A model generated the notes under the pieces. The model was not told the origin of the DNA. It ran no database searches and worked only from the letters and a program-made list of their open reading frames with translations. From the NCBI GenBank assembly GCA_947623175.1, contig CANQGK010000022.1, positions 1 through 41,919 on the forward strand: 41,919 bases of DNA, given 5' to 3'. The translations under genes and the position numbers were made by a program. Below, piece by piece: positions 34,768 to 41,885 of this stretch (its first letter is position 1; each line of letters starts with the position of its first letter). The stretch is from an uncultured Clostridia bacterium. Lineage in GTDB: Bacteria; Bacillota; Clostridia; Oscillospirales; Acutalibacteraceae.

Positions 34768-37062
34768 TTAATGATTGGTGCGGTCGTCTCTTACCGGGGC
34801 ACCGTATATCGTAAACGGATATTCATCGGCAATCAAGTCATTATCGCCGCCTGTCGGGAATACATCGGTAACGGCGTTGTCTTCAATACCAAGAGGAGAG
34901 CCTTGCACGGCACCCACCGCTCTTGCCGTAGCACCTTGTGCGGCTTTGCAATTAATTACTGCATTGTCTCTAACATATCCTCTTGACCATGCCTGTTCGG
35001 TAACAAGCGCTACACCGACTGCAATACCGGCGGTGGGTGTAAGTTCGATTGTACCACCGGTTACAGTCAATACCGCTTCGTCATCGTCCGCCGTCCATGT
35101 TGTTGCTATGCCGAAGCAATAATCTTTAAAATAATTGCCCCAGCTTCCATAAACGGCGCCGCCGCGTCCACCGGAAACATCACCGGTAACCTCAATAGTA
35201 CCGCCGCTCATATTGATCTCGCCGCTGCCACGTGCTACCATAAGCGCGGCGCAGCCGTTGTTGGAGGATATGGTAATATTTCCGCTTGTCATATTAATCG
35301 TACCGTTGCCGGTAGCAAACGGAGTAACGGTGCCGTCGGCGGTTACCTTTGCGCCGTCAATATTCAAAACCGAACTTGAACCGTCGGCATAAGCAACGTA
35401 AGCATCACACTGCAAGGATTTCTCGTCTTTAGCGGTAACTACAGTACCCTCGCCAAAAGTAACGGTAGTATATTTACCGGCATAAACGGCGCTGTAATTG
35501 CCGCTTGCATAAGTGCCACTATATGAACCGTGAGCGGTATTTTCTACCGAAATATCTATATCTTCGAAAGTTACCGAAGCTTTTTTAGAGTTACTGCTTC
35601 CGGCTGCATAAATCGCCTGATTGCTACTCTTCGCCGTATCTAAAATCAGTTTTCCGTCTTTAGACGAATCGGTAAATTTAAGCGACGCGCCGGGGGCTAC
35701 GGAAATACCCTTACCGCTGCTGTTTTTAACGGTTAGATTATGACCGTTAAGGTCGATAGCGCCATTACCGGCAAGCGTGGCGTTTTCGTTCAATTCCATG
35801 TCTTCCACAAGTGAAAGTGAGGCTTCGTTGCCGGCTGTGATATCACCAAGCGCTTCTTTAAGCGCATCTGCGGAAGCAATGCGGTTATCTTTGGCTCTTA
35901 CGGAAAATTTGCTGAAATGGGTGGTGGTGAATATCAGCTCGCCGGTAGCGGGATCATATTTTACAAGCTCGGGCGCGGCGCCGGCGCCGTTGTAAACCAC
36001 CTCAACGCCGCTGAGTCCGGGCATAATTTTGGTGGTGATGGTGGCTTTGCCGTTAAGCTCGTGAATTTGAGCGCCGTCGACAAAGAGCAATACGTCTATC
36101 GTGGCTACGCCGACCTTTTCGTTTCCGGGAATAGTGGTATAATCCTTGTAAGCGGTCTCAACTTGACATTTTATTGTGTGACCGTCACTGCCGGATAAGG
36201 TAATCGCGTCGGCGGGGATTTCTATCTTAGTATCGCCTTCCTCACCCGCGGGCAGGGGCGCGTTGTACGGGTAGTTGAAGTTAAGCTCGCCGCTTGGCCT
36301 TTCACCGGCGGGGATATCCATATCGTCTGTTGTATCGGGGATGTGAATTTTGTCGTCGTCCATGGCGTCGAAGTCGTATTGATCGTTAAAGCTGTCCTTT
36401 TCGTAAGTATATTGCGAAGCGGTGAGCTTCACGCCAAGGTCGATATAGAGCGAACCGGTTGTATCGTCGGCCTCTCTTCCGTTATTAAGGTTGTAATCGT
36501 TGTCATTGTCCGTGGGCTTCCAATAAAGCACGATAGCGAACTGCTCAACGTCCTCCGGAGCTTTACTTGACGGCATAAGAACGCCGCTTTTCGCCATATC
36601 GGACAAATCGCCGTAGGTAAGCCCCAGCGCAGCCTCGCGCTCGCCCGAGAACTCGCCCTTGTAAAAGGCTACCTTGATGACGTCGGCAAGCGATTTTTTG
36701 ACGCCGTCGACCGTTACGGTGTTGTTGCCCATAATGCTCAGCGCCAATTTGTACTTGAGCGCGAGGGTTCCGACGTTTTCCGCCTTGAAGTTCTCATAGG
36801 TGATAACGCCCGGCTCCCACTTCATCTCGCCGCCGTCCTTATCGCGGAAAAGCGGAGTTGTTTCTTCTACCTTTTCATTCTCCACCTTGGCGTTGGAGTG
36901 ATAAAGCTCCACGTCAAGATTGCCCGCGACAATTTGGTTTCTGCCGCTTGTCACGCTGTCGGTAAACCATGCAAAGGTCGAGCCTATAAGCATAGCGACG
37001 CAGACGAGCAGAGAAATCATGCTCGCGAGCAATGATTTTTTGGTGTTTTTGGTTTTTGTCAT
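34768..37062 (-). CDS. TasA/camelysin-like surface protein with SipW-type signal and beta-helix
   Basis: A 764-residue exported protein. The N terminus has the SipW-dependent signal layout: basic start, hydrophobic core (SMISLLVCVAMLIGSTFAWF) and the invariant TSGRNQIVAGNLDVEL segment at about residues 38-53. Residues to about 230 form a camelysin/TasA-like beta domain; 230-400 is another beta-sandwich region. Residues about 410-740 form a right-handed beta-helix-like run with short repeats (GNGTINMTSGNITIS, GSGEINMSGGTIEVTG), as in adhesins. No LPXTG sorting motif is seen. The start at 37062 matches the paralogue at 41116. Its SD lies in a conserved hairpin, so translation is probably controlled by the upstream leader ORF. 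SipW itself is not in the window. Confidence 0.75.
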   Translation of the reverse strand: MTKTKNTKKSLLASMISLLVCVAMLIGSTFAWFTDSVTSGRNQIVAGNLDVELYHSNAKVENEKVEETTPLFRDKDGGEMKWEPGVITYENFKAENVGTLALKYKLALSIMGNNTVTVDGVKKSLADVIKVAFYKGEFSGEREAALGLTYGDLSDMAKSGVLMPSSKAPEDVEQFAIVLYWKPTDNDNDYNLNNGREADDTTGSLYIDLGVKLTASQYTYEKDSFNDQYDFDAMDDDKIHIPDTTDDMDIPAGERPSGELNFNYPYNAPLPAGEEGDTKIEIPADAITLSGSDGHTIKCQVETAYKDYTTIPGNEKVGVATIDVLLFVDGAQIHELNGKATITTKIMPGLSGVEVVYNGAGAAPELVKYDPATGELIFTTTHFSKFSVRAKDNRIASADALKEALGDITAGNEASLSLVEDMELNENATLAGNGAIDLNGHNLTVKNSSGKGISVAPGASLKFTDSSKDGKLILDTAKSSNQAIYAAGSSNSKKASVTFEDIDISVENTAHGSYSGTYASGNYSAVYAGKYTTVTFGEGTVVTAKDEKSLQCDAYVAYADGSSSVLNIDGAKVTADGTVTPFATGNGTINMTSGNITISSNNGCAALMVARGSGEINMSGGTIEVTGDVSGGRGGAVYGSWGNYFKDYCFGIATTWTADDDEAVLTVTGGTIELTPTAGIAVGVALVTEQAWSRGYVRDNAVINCKAAQGATARAVGAVQGSPLGIEDNAVTDVFPTGGDNDLIADEYPFTIYGAPVRDDRTNH

Positions 37063-37073
37063 GTTTTTTAACA

Positions 37074-37143
37074 CACTCCTATTCGATTTTTTCGGCATTT
37101 GGGGTTTAGACGTTACCCCGACAATGCCGTCAAAATCGGAGTG
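37074..37143 (-). promoter_or_regulatory. SD-sequestering hairpin of the first surface-protein gene
   Basis: Long stem-loop in the mRNA leader: CACTC pairs with GAGTG, CGATTTT with AAAATCG, CGGCATT with AATGCCG and GGGG with CCCC around an 11-base loop. The SD (AGGAG on the minus strand, 37076-37080) is in the outer stem and bulge. The stop of the leader ORF is three bases from the 5' base of the stem. The same structure and spacing recur at 41127-41196. Confidence 0.7.
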
Positions 37144-37146
37144 CGT

Positions 37147-37263
37147 CTATCCTGTGATTAAAATTCGGCTTCCTTTATGGGTGTTGACATTAGTCAATAT
37201 ACCCAATAGGGCGGATCTTTGCCCCCCCCCCATGGGATTTTTTGTCAATTGTGCAATTTTCAT
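37147..37263 (-). CDS. Leader peptide ORF 1 with a 10-G tract, 38 residues
   Basis: Starts with AGGAGG nine bases before the ATG. The product begins MKIAQLTKNPMGGGQRSALL and aligns with leader 2 (MKI-Q, K, GGG, AL-G, T-V). The glycines are encoded by ten G in a row (37222-37231). The stop TAG is three bases from the SD-sequestering hairpin. Gaining or losing one G would stop translation some tens of bases earlier. It is in the same frame as the main gene, separated by this stop codon. Likely role: translational attenuation of the downstream gene. Confidence 0.65.
   Translation of the reverse strand: MKIAQLTKNPMGGGQRSALLGILTNVNTHKGSRILITG
37222..37231. repeat. Homopolymer of 10 C (G on the coding strand) inside leader 1
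   Basis: Ten consecutive C. Tracts of this length are typical slippage sites; a matching tract of the same length lies in leader 2 at the same place. Confidence 0.9.
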
Positions 37264-37304
37264 AAGAGGAAGCCTCCTTTCTTTCATAGATTTTTTCGCC
37301 TTTC

Positions 37305-37353
37305 GGCAATTCAAAGGCATATTTTTTACTTTTAAATATGCCCTTGAATCGCC
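37305..37353 (-). other. 5' leader hairpin upstream of leader ORF 1
   Basis: 20-bp stem (37305-37324 with 37334-37353), with two G-U pairs and a 9-base loop. The leader-2 copy (41340-41379) differs in sequence but keeps full pairing, which supports selection on RNA structure. Confidence 0.7.
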
Positions 37354-37398
37354 GCCCTCCGCAGAGGTGCAGATTGTTATAATCAAACTTTTTTAAAA

Positions 37399-37573
37399 TT
37401 GGCTCCATCTGACGAGGGAGCTGTCAGCGTAGCTGACTGAGGGAGAGATTTTTTATTTTCAATTTCCTTTTATTTTTTGGTTTCATCTCGGCTTTACTTT
37501 TTCTCTCCCCTCGTCTTTTGCTTCGCAAAATCCACCCCCCTCGGCAGATGCAGGCAAGGCGCGCATGCGCGCG
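37399..37573. repeat. MITE-like 175-bp repeat, copy 1
   Basis: Begins TTGGCTCCATCTGACGAGGG and ends in GGCGCGCATGCGCGC. Terminal arms CATCTGACGAGGG and CCCTCGGCAGATG are imperfect inverted repeats, and a GTCAGC/GCTGAC hairpin is inside. It abuts the stop codon of the DUF559 gene. It contains no gene of its own. Confidence 0.85.
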
Positions 37574-37574
37574 G

Positions 37575-37937
37575 TTACAGCAAATCGAGAGATTTTTTAA
37601 CGACCAAATCAATATGTTCACATACGCCGTCGAAATTGCGATCAATATCCAAATTTGATATTCTTAAAACCGTTAAATCCATACTTTCTAATTCTTCTGT
37701 ACGAATACGATCTTTTTCTGCTTGTTCTTCGGTATAATGTCCGCCGCCGTCAAGTTCAATTACAAGTTTTGCCTTTGCACAGTAAAAATCTGCTATGTAA
37801 TTGCCGATAGATTTTTGCCGTTGAAAGCGTATAGGATATTCACGCAAAAAATTATACCACAATTTTCTTTCCCATGGCGTCATATTTTGCCGTAAAACTC
37901 TTGCAATCCGGATATTTCCTTTATTGTATTCTTTCAT
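37575..37937 (-). CDS. DUF559 (Vsr-like) endonuclease-domain protein
   Basis: A 120-residue protein matching the DUF559 pattern: RVLRQNMTPWERKLWYNF, then RFQRQKSIGNYIADFYC with Asp50 and KLVIELDGGGHY with Glu61 and Asp63. The fold is related to Vsr and very-short-patch repair nucleases. No activity is established for these small proteins. The SD is weak. The stop codon touches repeat copy 1, and the same junction recurs at 41884/41886 at the right edge, so the gene seems to travel or duplicate together with the repeat. Confidence 0.85.
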   Translation of the reverse strand: MKEYNKGNIRIARVLRQNMTPWERKLWYNFLREYPIRFQRQKSIGNYIADFYCAKAKLVIELDGGGHYTEEQAEKDRIRTEELESMDLTVLRISNLDIDRNFDGVCEHIDLVVKKSLDLL

Positions 37938-37959
37938 AAGCTTTTAATTCGACAATCCC

Positions 37960-38132
37960 TTGGCTCCATCTGACGAGGGAGCTGTCGGCGTAGCCGACTG
38001 AGGGAGAGATTTTTTATTTCAATTTCCTTTTATTTTTTGGTTTCATCTCAGCTTTACTTTTTCTCTCCCCTCGTCTTTTGCTCCGCAAAATCCACCCCCC
38101 TCGGCAGATGGGGGCAGGGCGCGCAAGCGCGC
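37960..38132. repeat. MITE-like 175-bp repeat, copy 2
   Basis: Same core as copy 1, nearly identical. It is followed by a 118-base spacer and copy 3, giving a tandem period of 291 bases. Confidence 0.85.
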
Positions 38133-38250
38133 AAAATCAAGGTGAAGAATGAAAAGTTTTACCGCTAAGAATTATTATAATCGAGTTTGCAGGCTTTGGC
38201 AACAGTAAAAGTTATATTTTCGTGCCGAAGTGCAAAAGCTTGACCTACCC
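38133..38250 (-). repeat. Conserved 118-bp spacer, copy 1, with promoter
   Basis: Repeated almost unchanged at 38426-38543 and 41593-41710. On the minus strand it carries TTGCCA-N17-TATAAT (-35 at 38197-38202, -10 at 38174-38179). A short open frame across it has no SD and is not called. Confidence 0.7.
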
Positions 38251-38425
38251 TTGGCTCCATCTGACGAGGGAGCTGTCGGCGTAGCCGACTGAGGGAGAGA
38301 TTTTTTATTTTCAATTTCCTTTTATTTTTTGGTTTCATCTCGGCTTTACTTTTTCTCTCCCCTCGTCTTTTGCTGCGCAAAAGCCACCCCCCCTCGGCAG
38401 ATGGGGGCAGGGCGCGCAAGCGCGC
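38251..38425. repeat. MITE-like 175-bp repeat, copy 3
   Basis: Same core; the tract before the right arm has seven C. Tandem with copies 2 and 4. Confidence 0.85.
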
Positions 38426-38543
38426 AAAATCAAGGTGAAGAATGAAAAGTTTTACCGCCAAGAATTATTATAATCGAGTTTACAGACTTTGGCAACAATA
38501 AAAGTTATATTCTCGTGCCGAAGTGCAAAAGCTTGACCTACCC
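38426..38543 (-). repeat. Conserved 118-bp spacer, copy 2, with promoter
   Basis: Carries TTGCCA-N17-TATAAT on the minus strand (-35 at 38490-38495, -10 at 38467-38472). Confidence 0.7.
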
Positions 38544-38715
38544 TTGGCTCCATCTGACGAGGGAGCTGTCAGCGTAAGCTGACTGAGGGAGAGATTTTTT
38601 ATTTCAATTTCCTTTTATTTTTGGGTTTCATCTCGGCTTTACCTTTTCTCTCCCCTCGTCTTTTGCTCCGCAAAAGCCACCCCCCTCGGCAGATGGGGGC
38701 AAGGCGCTGTCGCGC
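38544..38715. repeat. MITE-like repeat, copy 4
   Basis: Same core; its right end differs (GGCGCTGTCGCGC), a sequence also seen near the partial MITE at about 34596-34608. Confidence 0.8.
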
Positions 38716-38753
38716 ACGCAGGGAAATTCGGATATAATGAGCTCGCTCTGCGC

Positions 38754-38899
38754 AAAGCCTCCCTTGCCTAAAGGGAGGGGGACCAACCGTGAGGTTGGTG
38801 GTGAGATATCGATTACCCGTGAGGCTGAGAGCTATGCTTTAGCGCCGTTAATCCCTCCGTCGGCTACGCCGCCACCTCCCTTTAGGCAAGGGAGGCTTT
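38754..38899. mobile_element. MITE of a second family, 146 bp with perfect 25-bp inverted ends
   Basis: Left end AAAGCCTCCCTTGCCTAAAG continuing GGAGG, and right end its exact inverse. The interior has an ACCAAC...GTTGGT hairpin and no gene. No clear target-site duplication is visible. Confidence 0.8.
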
Positions 38900-38925
38900 A
38901 TCTTCATGAAATTTTCGCCTTTCAC

Positions 38926-38965
38926 CGATCAAAAGACACAAACCGAAGCTTATGCCCTTTGATCG
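38926..38965 (-). other. Orphan copy of the 5' leader hairpin
   Basis: Identical to the hairpin at 41340-41379 (18-bp stem, C-TTCG-G tetraloop) with homologous flanks (about 38913-38975), but no leader ORF follows on the minus strand; a MITE is next. It lies just behind the second surface-protein gene. It may be a remnant of a third gene copy. A GC-rich hairpin at 38964-38988 directly after the gene could act as its terminator. Confidence 0.65.
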
Positions 38966-38998
38966 CCGCCCTCCGTGGAGGGGCGGCGGGTTTGGATT

Positions 38999-41116
38999 TT
39001 AATATTTTGAGGTTACAACCCATTGACCGTCCTGTTCGGTGACGGTGCTGTATGTTGCAAGGTAAGGAGTGGGATTAAATGAATATGTGCCGGAAACGAT
39101 AATTACCTTGCCATTTATCGCATCAATATTACCGGTTGAAGTGCAATTGCGCAGTATGAAAATCGCACCTGCATTGGTGCTGTGAATAGCGGATTTAGTC
39201 GATTTTGCTTTCATAGTACAATTCTCAAGAATAATATGCGAGTTACCCGTAACTTCAATACCGTACTGTGTAACTGTACTGCCAAAAGCAAGGATACCAT
39301 TTCGGATAAACAAGTTACTGTTGCTTTGTACTTCTATTCCATTTCCGCGGGACCTTATAAAATTTAGTGTATTATTATTTAGATCAATAATGGTGTCCTT
39401 TGCAACAGTTAACCATGATGCACTTACTGATTTTGATGTCAGATAAACTTTTAATGAGTCATCTCTAAAATAACTATTAGCAATGCTGGTATTGTTTACT
39501 GCCTTATATCCAGCTGTATTCAAATTTTCCAAACGATCTGCCTCAATATTTCCCCACGCAATCCTAAACTCCGAGAAATGCTTCACGTACATGGTGATAA
39601 CGCCGGTGTCTATATCGTAGGTATAGCCTTCGTCAGTCCAGCTGCCGCCGTTGTTTAACGTTTCGCCCGCGTGGTCTACGGTGACGTCAAACAGTCCGCC
39701 GCCGATATGCACGCTTACGCGGTACATTTTTTCGGCTACGTTTGCAACCTTTTTATATTTTTCATCCACTAACGAAATATCGAGGTTATAGGAGTGATCG
39801 TCGTCGGCGTCAAGCGTCTTGACTACGAGGAAAACTTGCTTGCCTGCCAAATCGGTCACGTTCTCGGTGGGGATGTCCGCCGTGATATTTTCGTCGCCTA
39901 TGCTGTAGAACTGCTGACTGTCCTCGTTTTGCGGTTCCGAAAGGGTGCCGGGAATTTTGGTTCCGTCGGGTACTTCGGGAACCGTCCAGGTTATCTTAAA
40001 GAGCGAAAAATGCGAAACGTAGAGCGAGAGCATTCCGGTCGCTTCGTCGTATTTAAAGCCTTCCTTCTCCCAGCCGCCGTCGTTTGCAAGCACGGTGCCG
40101 GCGTGGCTTACCGCAACGTCCGTCTTGCCCGCGCCGATATTGAGATTTATGCGGAACATTTTTGCGCCCGTGGCTGTAATGACGTGATCCGCCTGGTCGT
40201 GGAGCGAAATATCCAAATCGTACGAGGTTTCGGTAGCGCCGATAGTCTCAACCACCAGCGAAATCTCGGTTATGTCGGAGCCTAAACTGTCAGCGGGAAC
40301 GTCGGCAGAAATCTCGGCGTCGCCGATATGATAATATCCGTTGTCTAATTCGGCTATATCGTTTTTCTTAGTCTCGGCATTTACCGCGCCGGAGAGGGTT
40401 TTGCCGGTAAATACGGGAAGCTCCAAGCCTGCGTCGTAGTTTTTATCGAAGCTGTCGGACTCGTGAGGAGTCTGCGTAGCGTCAAGATTAACGCCGAGCT
40501 CAATCCACAGCGGCAAGCCGTCGCTTGATTTTTTGCCGTTGTTAAGGTTGTAATCGTTATCCTTGTCGGTCGGCTCCCAATAGAGTATCACGGCGAATTT
40601 TTGCTCGTCGCCGGGCGCCATATCGTCGTTTACTTTTACAAAATCGCGAATGTTATTTGTAAAGCTTTGCCCGAGTGCGGCGTCACGTCCGCCCGCGGCT
40701 TCGAAATGATCCTCTAAAATCGCGACCTTGATAACGTCGGCGAGGGATTTTTGATCGGTGCCGACCGTAACGGTGTTGTTGCCCCAGACGTTCATGGCAA
40801 GTCTGTACTTTAAGGCAAGGGATCCCGCGTTTTTGACCGTGAAATTCTCATACGCCATAACGCCCGGCTCCCAGAGGATCTCCGTGCCGTCGGCGTTTAA
40901 AAACAGCTTGGTGTCGCTGTCGACCTTGTCGGCGGCTGTCATGCCCGTGCCGTGGTAAAGCTCGATATCAAGGTTGCCGGCGGTGATTTTGTTTCGTCCG
41001 CTCGTGACCGAATCGGTAAACCACGCAAAGGTGGTGCCCACAAGCATTGCTATACAGACAAGCAACGAGAGCATGCTCATAAACAACGCTTTTTTGGTAG
41101 CTTTGGTTTTTGTCAT
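38999..41116 (-). CDS. TasA/camelysin-like surface protein, second paralogue
   Basis: A 705-residue exported protein, paralogous to the gene at 34768-37062 over the first 230 residues: hydrophobic core MLSLLVCIAMLVGTTFAWF and the invariant TSGRNKITAGNLDIELYHG. Then two tandem copies of a beta module (about residues 265-380 and 400-515), each starting ADIP and ending near HFSLFKITW and HFSEFRIAW. The C-terminal 180 residues look like a short beta-helix (TVAKDTIIDLNNNTLNF, NSHIILENCTMKAKSTKSAI). No cell-wall sorting motif is seen. The SD is inside the conserved hairpin. Confidence 0.75.
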   Translation of the reverse strand: MTKTKATKKALFMSMLSLLVCIAMLVGTTFAWFTDSVTSGRNKITAGNLDIELYHGTGMTAADKVDSDTKLFLNADGTEILWEPGVMAYENFTVKNAGSLALKYRLAMNVWGNNTVTVGTDQKSLADVIKVAILEDHFEAAGGRDAALGQSFTNNIRDFVKVNDDMAPGDEQKFAVILYWEPTDKDNDYNLNNGKKSSDGLPLWIELGVNLDATQTPHESDSFDKNYDAGLELPVFTGKTLSGAVNAETKKNDIAELDNGYYHIGDAEISADVPADSLGSDITEISLVVETIGATETSYDLDISLHDQADHVITATGAKMFRINLNIGAGKTDVAVSHAGTVLANDGGWEKEGFKYDEATGMLSLYVSHFSLFKITWTVPEVPDGTKIPGTLSEPQNEDSQQFYSIGDENITADIPTENVTDLAGKQVFLVVKTLDADDDHSYNLDISLVDEKYKKVANVAEKMYRVSVHIGGGLFDVTVDHAGETLNNGGSWTDEGYTYDIDTGVITMYVKHFSEFRIAWGNIEADRLENLNTAGYKAVNNTSIANSYFRDDSLKVYLTSKSVSASWLTVAKDTIIDLNNNTLNFIRSRGNGIEVQSNSNLFIRNGILAFGSTVTQYGIEVTGNSHIILENCTMKAKSTKSAIHSTNAGAIFILRNCTSTGNIDAINGKVIIVSGTYSFNPTPYLATYSTVTEQDGQWVVTSKY

Positions 41117-41126
41117 GTTTTTTACA

Positions 41127-41196
41127 CACTCCTATTCGATTTTTTCGGCATTGGGGATTGAGACGTTACCCCGACAATGCCGTCAAAATCGGAGTG
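41127..41196 (-). promoter_or_regulatory. SD-sequestering hairpin of the second surface-protein gene
   Basis: Same stem order as at 37074-37143 (CACTC/GAGTG, CGATTTT/AAAATCG, CGGCATT/AATGCCG, GGGG/CCCC). The loop and flanks vary slightly, the stems do not. The leader-2 stop codon is again three bases from its 5' base. Confidence 0.7.
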
Positions 41197-41199
41197 CGT

Positions 41200-41301
41200 C
41201 TATGCGGATAAAAATTTGCTATCGACTTTGGTTATTTTGCCGAACAAGGCGGGGTATACCCCCCCCCCGTGGGAAATTTTGACAATTTGTTCAATTTTCA
41301 T
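41200..41301 (-). CDS. Leader peptide ORF 2 with a 10-G tract, 33 residues
   Basis: SD AGGAGG is nine bases before the ATG, exactly as for leader 1. The product begins MKIEQIVKISHGGGVYPALF. The GGG is encoded by ten G (41259-41268). With 9 or 11 G the frame would meet an early stop (TAA or TAG). It is not in frame with the main gene, which excludes a simple N-terminal extension as explanation. Confidence 0.65.
   Translation of the reverse strand: MKIEQIVKISHGGGVYPALFGKITKVDSKFLSA
41259..41268. repeat. Homopolymer of 10 C (G on the coding strand) inside leader 2
   Basis: Ten consecutive C at the position matching the tract in leader 1, although the flanking bases differ. Confidence 0.9.
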
Positions 41302-41339
41302 AAGAGTATACCTCCTCTTGTTTTTATTTCGCCTTTCGC

Positions 41340-41379
41340 CGATCAAAAGACACAAACCGAAGCTTATGCCCTTTGATCG
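41340..41379 (-). other. 5' leader hairpin upstream of leader ORF 2
   Basis: 18-bp stem with several G-U pairs and a C-TTCG-G tetraloop on the minus strand. It takes the same place as the hairpin at 37305-37353. Confidence 0.7.
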
Positions 41380-41417
41380 CCGCCCTCCGCAGAAGAAAGT
41401 TTATCATTTGTCTAAAA

Positions 41418-41592
41418 TTAGCTCCATCTGACGAGGGAGCTGTCAGCGTAAGCCGACTGAGGGAGAGATTTTTTATTTTCAATTTCCTTTTATTTTTGGG
41501 TTTCATCTCGGCTCTGCCTTTTCTCTCCCCTCGTCTTTTGCTTCGCAAAAGCCACCCCCCTCGGCAGATGGGGGCAAGGCGCGCATGCGCGC
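41418..41592. repeat. MITE-like 175-bp repeat, copy 5
   Basis: Begins TTAGCTCCATCTGACGAGGG, otherwise the same core. It lies immediately upstream of the leader hairpin of the second surface-protein gene. Confidence 0.85.
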
Positions 41593-41710
41593 AAAATCAA
41601 GGTGAAGAATGAAAAATTTTACCACCAAGAATTATTATAATCGAGTTTACAGGCTTTGGCAACAATAAAAATTATATTCTCGTGCCGAAGTGCAAAAGCT
41701 TTATCAACCC
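41593..41710 (-). repeat. Conserved 118-bp spacer, copy 3, with promoter
   Basis: Minus-strand TTGCCA-N17-TATAAT (-35 at 41657-41662, -10 at 41634-41639). It points through repeat copy 5 towards leader ORF 2 and could drive that gene. Confidence 0.7.
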
Positions 41711-41884
41711 TTGGCTCCATCTGACGAGGGAGCTGTCGGCGTAGCCGACTGAGGGAGAGACTTTTTATTTCAATTTCCTTTTATTCTTTGGTTTCATCTC
41801 GGCTTTACCTTTTCTCTCCCCTCGTCTTTTGCTTCGCAAAATCCACCCCCCTCGGCAGATGGGGGCAAGGCGCGCATGCGCGCG
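41711..41884. repeat. MITE-like 175-bp repeat, copy 6
   Basis: Same core; its right end and the next bases are identical to the junction of copy 1 with the DUF559 gene. Confidence 0.85.
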
Positions 41885-41885
41885 G

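Noticed and set aside
37062-37098. Earlier start of the first surface protein at 37098
   Set aside because: The upstream part lies inside the hairpin and contains the SD itself; the paralogue can only start at the equivalent of 37062.
37147-37386. Longer reading of leader 1 starting at 37386
   Set aside because: It would run through the upstream hairpin; the ATG at 37263 has the AGGAGG and aligns with leader 2.
37424-37645. Open frames across the 175-bp repeats giving KPKNKRKLKIKNLSLS-type peptides
   Set aside because: The same peptide arises from every repeat copy and has no SD; it is a by-product of the repeat sequence.
38165-38461. Frame over the spacer giving GQAFALRHENITFTVAKACK
   Set aside because: It recurs with each spacer, lacks an SD and runs through a repeat; the promoter-like elements explain the conservation better.
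37399-38715. Tandem repeats with spacers considered as a CRISPR array
   Set aside because: Repeats are about 175 bp, spacers are nearly identical to each other, and no cas gene is present.
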